From the NCBI GenBank assembly GCA_017620315.1, contig JAFZQQ010000201.1, positions 1 through 9,230 of the forward strand: 9,230 nucleotides of DNA. Direction: 5' to 3'. Below, one piece after another: positions 1-6,300 of this stretch. Every line of letters starts with the position of its first letter. The stretch's first letter is position 1. Under the pieces are notes generated by a model. The model worked only from the letters and a program-made list of their open reading frames with translations, ran no database searches and had not been told where the DNA came from. Source of the stretch: Oscillospiraceae bacterium. Lineage in GTDB: Bacteria > Bacillota > Clostridia > Oscillospirales > Oscillospiraceae. Made by a program: the position numbers and the translations under genes.

Positions 1-208
1 GTATCCTTTCGGATAGCTCCGCCTGTTTCGCTGCGCAAACCAGCGCGACAGTCGCACGGTGCAGCCCCTTGCCTGTCGCCTTGCCATGTCGGCAAAGCCA
101 GGTGCGGACAAGCAGTTCATACACCGCGTCGCCCATATGCGCCAGCGCGATGCTGCTCATCGCGTTCAGCTCGTCGCCGTTCAATCCGGCGGAAAACCAG
201 TCTGTCAT
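1..208 (-). CDS. mrnC: Mini-ribonuclease III, 5' part (runs off the left edge)
   Basis: Mini-RNase III is a dimeric RNase III-type endonuclease without a double-stranded-RNA-binding domain. In Bacillota it trims the ends of 23S rRNA precursors in the cytoplasm. Reading the minus strand from the ATG at 208 gives a protein that opens MTDWFSAGLNGDELNAMSSI. It continues with the family signature ALAHMGDAVYELLVR (about residues 21-35), which contains the catalytic-type aspartate D27 and the nearby E31. A second conserved block, LHRATVALVCAAKQAEL, matches the 'LH..a...v.a..QA' helix of Mini-III proteins. Only 69 of the usual roughly 130-140 residues are inside the window, so the second catalytic acidic cluster is not seen. 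The start is supported by GGAG at 217-220 (minus strand), 8 bases upstream of the ATG. The gene diverges from the large surface-protein gene. In many Bacillota mrnC follows cysS and precedes a TrmH-type methyltransferase, but those neighbours, if present, lie outside this window. Confidence 0.87.
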   Translation of the reverse strand, partial: MTDWFSAGLNGDELNAMSSIALAHMGDAVYELLVRTWLCRHGKATGKGLHRATVALVCAAKQAELSERI

Positions 209-216
209 CCCGTTCG

Positions 217-220
217 CTCC
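217..220 (-). promoter_or_regulatory. Ribosome binding site of mrnC
   Basis: The minus strand reads GGAG eight bases before the ATG at 208. This supports that ATG over the internal Met codons further into the frame. Confidence 0.6.
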
Positions 221-239
221 AAAAATAGACTTCTATGGC

Positions 240-268
240 ATTTTAACGCATTCTCCCCGGGAACACAA
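240..268 (-). promoter_or_regulatory. Possible sigma-A promoter of mrnC
   Basis: On the minus strand TTGTGT (263-268) and TAAAAT (240-245) are separated by 17 bases, about 30 bases before the mrnC start codon. The -10 box is good and the -35 box is weak. mrnC could also be driven from elsewhere, but it is the first minus-strand gene after a divergent gap, so a promoter here is expected. Confidence 0.4.
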
Positions 269-312
269 GACAAAAAATTTGTCCCGGACACGACAGATTT
301 TGACAAAGGTGC

Positions 313-341
313 TTGCCATTTTTCGGAAGCTGATTTATATT
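313..341 (+). promoter_or_regulatory. Probable sigma-A promoter of the giant surface-protein gene
   Basis: TTGCCA (313-318) and TATATT (336-341) are spaced by exactly 17 bases. The start codon at 383 lies about 41 bases past the -10 box, giving a short leader of roughly 35 bases. A perfect TTGACA also occurs just upstream at 300-305, but nothing like a -10 box lies 17 bases after it, so it is either decorative or an operator-side element. The stretch from 336 to 356 is strongly AT-rich against a GC-rich background, which is typical of an open-complex site. Confidence 0.6.
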
Positions 342-368
342 ATATTAGTATTAGTTTGAAATGGAAAC

Positions 369-375
369 AGGAGGG
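369..375 (+). promoter_or_regulatory. Strong Shine-Dalgarno that fixes the start of the giant gene
   Basis: AGGAGGG sits 7 bases before the ATG at 383, an almost ideal match and spacing. It decides the start: the reading frame stays open back to position 59, but the first in-frame ATG that follows a ribosome binding site and opens a signal peptide is the one at 383. Confidence 0.85.
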
Positions 376-382
376 ACAAACA

Positions 383-3300
383 ATGAACAGGAAGCATGGT
401 CGGTTCCCGCGCGGCGCACTGGCGCTGCTGCTTGCTGCGCTGATGGCGCTGCAGTTCTTCCCTGTTCCCGCCCGTGCATACGGCTGGGACGGCAGCGGCA
501 GCGCGGACACGCCGTATCGGATCAAAAACGCGAGCGATCTGGTCGAGCTGTCGAACGAAGTCCGCGGCGGCACGAGCTTTGAGGGCCGCCATTTTCTGCT
601 TGACGCGGATATCAGTCTGTCGGGCAAGGGCTTCCAGCCCATTGGCAGCTCCTCCAATCCGTTCAACGGCAATTTTAACGGCAACGGCTACAAGATCACG
701 GGGCTGCAGCTCGAGTGCGGCGACGCCGTGGGGCTCTTCGCCGTGATTGGCAGCACGGGATCGGTGAGCTTTCTGACCGTGAACGGCGATCTTAGCAGCG
801 GAACGGACACGACGAACGCAAGCGTGCCGGTCGGCGGCGTAGCCGCCGTCAACCGCGGCAGGATCGAGAATTGCGAATTCTTCGGCTCCGTGCTGGGCAT
901 GGCGACAACCGGCGGCATCGTGGGCGATAACTACGGCACGGTCAGCCAATGCATCAACCACGGCGAGATAACGGAGTACGCCTACGGGAAAAAGACGAGC
1001 GCGGACGGCTGGACGGGAGGCATCGCGGGCGAATCCCATGAGAATGCGAAGCTCACGAACTGCACGAACAACGGTGCGATTTACGGGCTTTATTGCTATG
1101 GCGGCATCGTCGGCGTAAGCAAGGGAACGCTCTCCGAGTGCATCAACACTGGAGCCGTCGTATGGCAGGACAACCAATTATCACCGCTGGACTACAGCGG
1201 CGGCGGGATCGCGGGCGAAGCCGTCAGCGTCGAGGACTGCACAAACAGCGGCGCCGTCAACGCCTGCGGCCGCTCGGGCGGTATCGTGGGCACGGTCTTT
1301 GGGAACGGCCACGTGAAAAACTGCCTCAACAGCGGCAAGGTCGATTGCTCGGGCCATTCGTCTGTCGGCGGCATCGCCGGCTACGCCATGAATCACGCGA
1401 CCATTGAGAACTGCACGAACGCCGCCTCCGGCACGGTCCTCGCCCATTACCGTTGCGGCGGCATCGTCGGGGATTGCCTGACATACTGCACCGTTGCGAA
1501 CTGCATCAACCTGGCAGACCTGCCGATCGAGCCGGTCGCTGAGATCCACGACGTTTTGGGCGGCGTCGGAGGCGTTGTCGGATGTCTTTCCTACAACGGT
1601 ACGATCTCAGACTGCCTGAACTCCGGCAAGATCTCCGTCTCGGCAGTATCCAGCAAGGGCGGTATCTTAGGCTGCGCCATTTCGGTCCTGATTGAAAACT
1701 GCCTGAACGACGGTGACGTCGTCATGCTGGGTAAGCAGAGCTCTGTCGCCGGGCACACCGGGGGTATTCTGGGCTGCGCAGCTGTGGATTATAAGTATGA
1801 TATCGTCATCACCGACTGTACGAACGCCGGCAGCATTCAAGGCAACAACGACAGCGGCACGGGCGGCATTGTGGGAAGCATGAGCGTTGATATCGCGATC
1901 CATGTGATCAAAAACTGCGTCAATACAGGCAATGTAAGCGGGAAAATATCATGCGGCGGGATCTCCGGTCAATTCGGATTGATATCGATCTGCCGCAATG
2001 AGGGAACGGTTACGGGCAATGAAGAGGTCGGAGGCATCGCCGGACAGCTTTCGGAAAATGGCTCTGTCTCCGATTGCATCAACACCGGCACCGTCATCAC
2101 ACAGTTTAGAAGAGGCGGCGGGATCACGGGGTATGATTATCTCGCGCCGATTTCCGGGTGCGTCAACACCGGCAAGGTCATCGGAGGCCATGAAGTTGCT
2201 GGGATCGCCGGAATATCCCGCGGAAAACCAAACGGGAAGCAAGACGAAGAGGAAAAATGGGACGTCGGGACCACGCAGATCCGTCAGTGCCGCAGCGACG
2301 GCAAGGTCACGGCAAGCGGGGATACAGGCGTTGGCGGGATCATCGGCTACAGCTACAATCCCATTAAGCTCGAACAATGCGGCAACACCGGCACGATCAT
2401 CACCGACAGTGAACGTGCCGGCGGCATCATCGGAGGGAACGGAGCATCGCTCACCATCACCGACTGCTATAACCGCGGCGTCGTTTACGGCTATGAGAAA
2501 GTAGGCGGCATTGTCGGCAGGACAGAAAGTAAAGTCACGATCCAAAGCACCTATTGCAAGGCGCCCGAAAAAGGCACGGTGAGCGGTAAATCCGGCATTG
2601 ACTGCGAGGCCGTGGATAAGCCATTCAATAATTATTATGCTCGTCGCGGCGGTCTGCTCGGCGCGGACGCGTCGAGTGAGCTCGTCATGAAGCATAACTA
2701 CTGGTGGACGGGCTGCGCCAGGTTTGCCATCGGCGGATTATTTGAGTATGAGGGCTTCTGGCACAGCGGCAGCGACTATGATTTCTACTCCTATGAATCC
2801 CGGTTTGAGAATAAACAAAAGTTCGATGGCTGGGATTTCGATACGGTATGGTACATCGACAGCAAGGCGAAGGCGCCGTCGCTGCGGTGGGAGAAGAACT
2901 TCTCCGGTCAGGTCTTCGGCTGCATGTTCCACACCACGGGCGGCAAGGGCTGCCAGAACGCCGCTGTCGGCAACACTGGAGAGAGCTCCGTGTTCTTCAT
3001 CGACTCTCTGGATGATTTCAAGGACTTCCGCGACGCCGTCAACGCCGGATACGACTTTAACGGGAAAAAGATCTACCTTCGCACCGACATCGACCTCAAT
3101 TACGAAATGTGGGAGCCGATTGGCCTGTTGAGAGGCGGGGCCGCTACTCCCTTCAAGGGCGACTTTTACGGCGTGGGCCACGTCATCAGCAGGCTGAAGG
3201 TAAACAACAACGACCACGGCGGCCTGTTCGGCTACATCGTCGGCGGCGGCGTGCACGATCTGCTGGTTTCCGGCTTGGTCACCAGCTCTGGCATTCGCGT

Positions 3301-6300
3301 TGGCGGCATTGTCGGCGCGACCAACGGAACGGTAGAGAACTGCATGTTCGAGGGTTCCGTCACATGCACTTCCGACAGCGAGGTTTCCCTCGCCGGCGGC
3401 ATCGCCGGCTCTTTCGGGTTTAACTCCGGCGAGGGCTGCGCCATCATCAACTGCGCAAGTTGGGCGGATGTCAAAGCAACCAGCGGACACGCGGGCGGCA
3501 TCGTGGGCGAGCTGTTTACGCCCTGGTACGTCGAGAACTGCATCTATTCGGGTGAAGTCTCGGCAGGCGCAGGCAAAAAAGCCGGCGGCATTGTCGGGTT
3601 TGTCGACGACGTCACCTGTGTTGTGAACTGCTATGCCGCAGGAGATGGAGCGGGTGGTCTGGCCGGGTGCGCAAGCGGGTACAGCGGCAAACTCAGCACA
3701 TACGAGGAGCTGGAAAAAGCCGAAACCTACTCCGGCTGGGACCTTAACAGCGATTTTGGCCACATCTGGGGCATGGGCGAGTACTGCCCCGTACTCCAAT
3801 GCCACGGCACGTACGCTATGCTGGTTCCAAACGGCGCGGACAACATCACCGACCCGGTGAACGTCTGGTTCCCGCGCAGCGAGGGTATTTACCTCACAAT
3901 TCTCCCCTTTACCAGAACCGCCTACGATTTCAAGGAATGGAACACCGTTGCGTCCGGCATCGGGGGCATGAGCTATTATTCCAACTACAGTGTCCCCGAT
4001 GACACCGTGCTCTTTGCCCAATGGTCGCCGATACAGTATACGCTTTCCTTCCAAAGCGGCGGCAACGAGGGCGATTATAACGTGAACTACACGACCGAGA
4101 GCGGCTACGAGCTCCTGACGCCCACGCGGAACGATGAGGACTATGCCTTTGGCGGCTGGGAGGTCACGACCGCCGACGGCAACTGGACCGCGTCCGAAAA
4201 GCTGCCGGCCGACACGTCCGCGAACGGGCGGTACGGCAACGCAACGCTGAGCGGCATATGGCTGCCGCGGTACACCCCCCCTGCCGGCGTCACCTTCAAC
4301 GCCCTCGGCGCGGACCGCGGTGTGCTGAAGAATGTCAATACGGACAACGAGTACAGTCTGGACGGCGGAACGACCTGGAAGGAGATCGTCGATTTCCAAC
4401 TCACCTTCGACGAGAACTCTAACCAGCTGTGTCTGATCGACTCCGGCGTCACCGCCGAGGATAACATCCTGGTCCGCAAAACCGCCTCCGCGACAAATGC
4501 GGAGAGCCTGCCGTATGAGATCGACGTGACGCAGGCGGCGGCGCCGACGGGGCTGAAAACCACATTCTGCACCACGCCGGACAACAACGACGGCACGATC
4601 ACCGGCCTTTCTTCCGGAGCGAAGTACGAGTACCGGCGCGCGGACGACGACGATTACACCGAGATTGCGGACGGTGCGACCTCGCTCACGGGCCTTGCGG
4701 ACGGCGAGTACCATATCCGCGTCGCAGCGGCGGGCACGATGCTCGCCTCGGCGGACGCCGTGGTGACCGTCAAGGGATACGCCAAGGCGGCGACGCTGGT
4801 CATCAGCCCCGCGGCGGGCAGCTACATCGGCTCGCGCAGCGTCACGATCACCTGCGAGACGGCCGGCGCGACGATCTACTATACCACAGACGGCAGCGAC
4901 CCCACGACGGCGAGCACAAAGTACACCGGCGCGTTCACGGTCAGCGCGAACACCACGGTCAAGGCGATCGCCGTCAAGAAGGACACGGTGAACAGCGACG
5001 TCGCCTCCGCGAAGTATACGATCGTACCAGCGACCTATACGCTCGGCGTCACCGCGCCGTCTTTCGACGCCGTGAAGCTGGGCTATGCCCAGCCCGACGC
5101 AGAGGCGATCACGATCACAAGCACGGGCAACAGCGCGGCGACGATTTCGTCCGTGACGCTCTCCGGCGCGAACGCGGACGCCTTTACGCTGACGAACGGC
5201 ACCGCTGCCGTGGCGGCGGGCGGCACAAACCAGACCTGGACGCTGCGTCCCAAGGCGGAGCTTGCGGAAAACGATTACACCGCGACCATAACCGTCACCT
5301 ATGACGGCGGCGCGAAGGCGACTGCGGACGTCAGCTTCAAGGTCAGCGCCCTCGAGCCCGTGAAAACGCCAAAGCTCAGTCCGGCTTCGGGCGAGCATAT
5401 CGGTTCGGTGGACGTGACGATCACCTGCGCGACCGCAGAAGCGACGATCTACTATACCACCAACGGAAAAAAGCCCACGACCGCAAGCACGAAGTATACC
5501 GGCTCGATCACGCTTGATTCGAGCGCAACGGTCAAGGCGATAGCGGTCAAGGACGGCATGGCGGACAGTGCAATCGCCTCTGCGAAGTATACCGTCGTTC
5601 CCGCAACCTATACGCTTGAGGTCGCCGCACCGACCTTCGACGCCGTGAAGCTTGGCTATGTCCAGCCCGACGCAGAGGCGATCACGATCACCAGCACGGG
5701 CAACAGCGCCGCGACGATATCCTCCGTTACCCTTTCGGGCGCGAACGCGGACAGCTTTACGCTGACGAACGGCACCGCTGCCGTGGCGGCGGGAGGAACA
5801 AACCAGACCTGGGCCGTCCGTCCCAAGTCCGGCCTCGCCGTGGGCACCTACACCGCGACGATCACCGTCACCTACGACGGCGGCGCGGTCGCGAAAGCGG
5901 ACGTCAGCTTCACGGTCAGCGCTCTGGAGCCCGTGAAAACGCCGGTCATCAGTCCGGCGGCGGCCAGCTGCTATACGGGCTCTGACGAGGTCAAGATCCC
6001 CTGCGCGACCGCGGGCGCCGTCATCTATTATACGACCGACGGCAGCAAGCCCACGACCGCAAGCACGAAGTATTCCGGCGCGTTCACACTTGACGCGAGC
6101 GCAACGGTCAGGGCGATAGCTGTCAAGGGCGGCATGGCAAACAGCGCCGTCGCCTCCGCGAAGTATACCGTCGATCCTATTTCACAGACAAACTATCCGG
6201 TCACGGTCAACGGCGGCACGGGCGGCGGCAGCTTCACCGCCGGCACCTGCGTGACGGTCACGGCAAACGCCCCGGCTGTGGGCGAGCGCTTCAAGGAGTG

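Noticed and set aside
59..382. N-terminal extension of the giant protein back to position 59
   Set aside because: The extension overlaps mrnC on the other strand, runs through the promoter, has no ribosome binding site, and would bury the signal peptide more than 100 residues inside the protein.
361..582. Small open frame starting at the ATG at 361
   Set aside because: It is in a different frame from the giant gene, its ATG lies upstream of the Shine-Dalgarno, and its translation is an Arg/Ala-rich shadow with no family resemblance.
833..2587. CRISPR array or DNA tandem repeat, suggested by regularly recurring GGCGGCATCGT-like words
   Set aside because: The recurring words encode the GGIVG part of GLUG coils in one frame. 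Spacing varies, the DNA words are imperfect, and there are no cas genes.
2738..5398. An 886-codon open frame on the minus strand, antisense to the giant gene (with shorter ones at 335-1177 and 1949-2695 in the same register)
   Set aside because: Its codons are exact reverse complements of the sense codons, so it stays open simply because the giant gene avoids TTA, CTA and TCA. The translation is Arg/Ala/Val-rich with no recognisable domain, and the sense frame has signal peptide, ribosome binding site and repeats.
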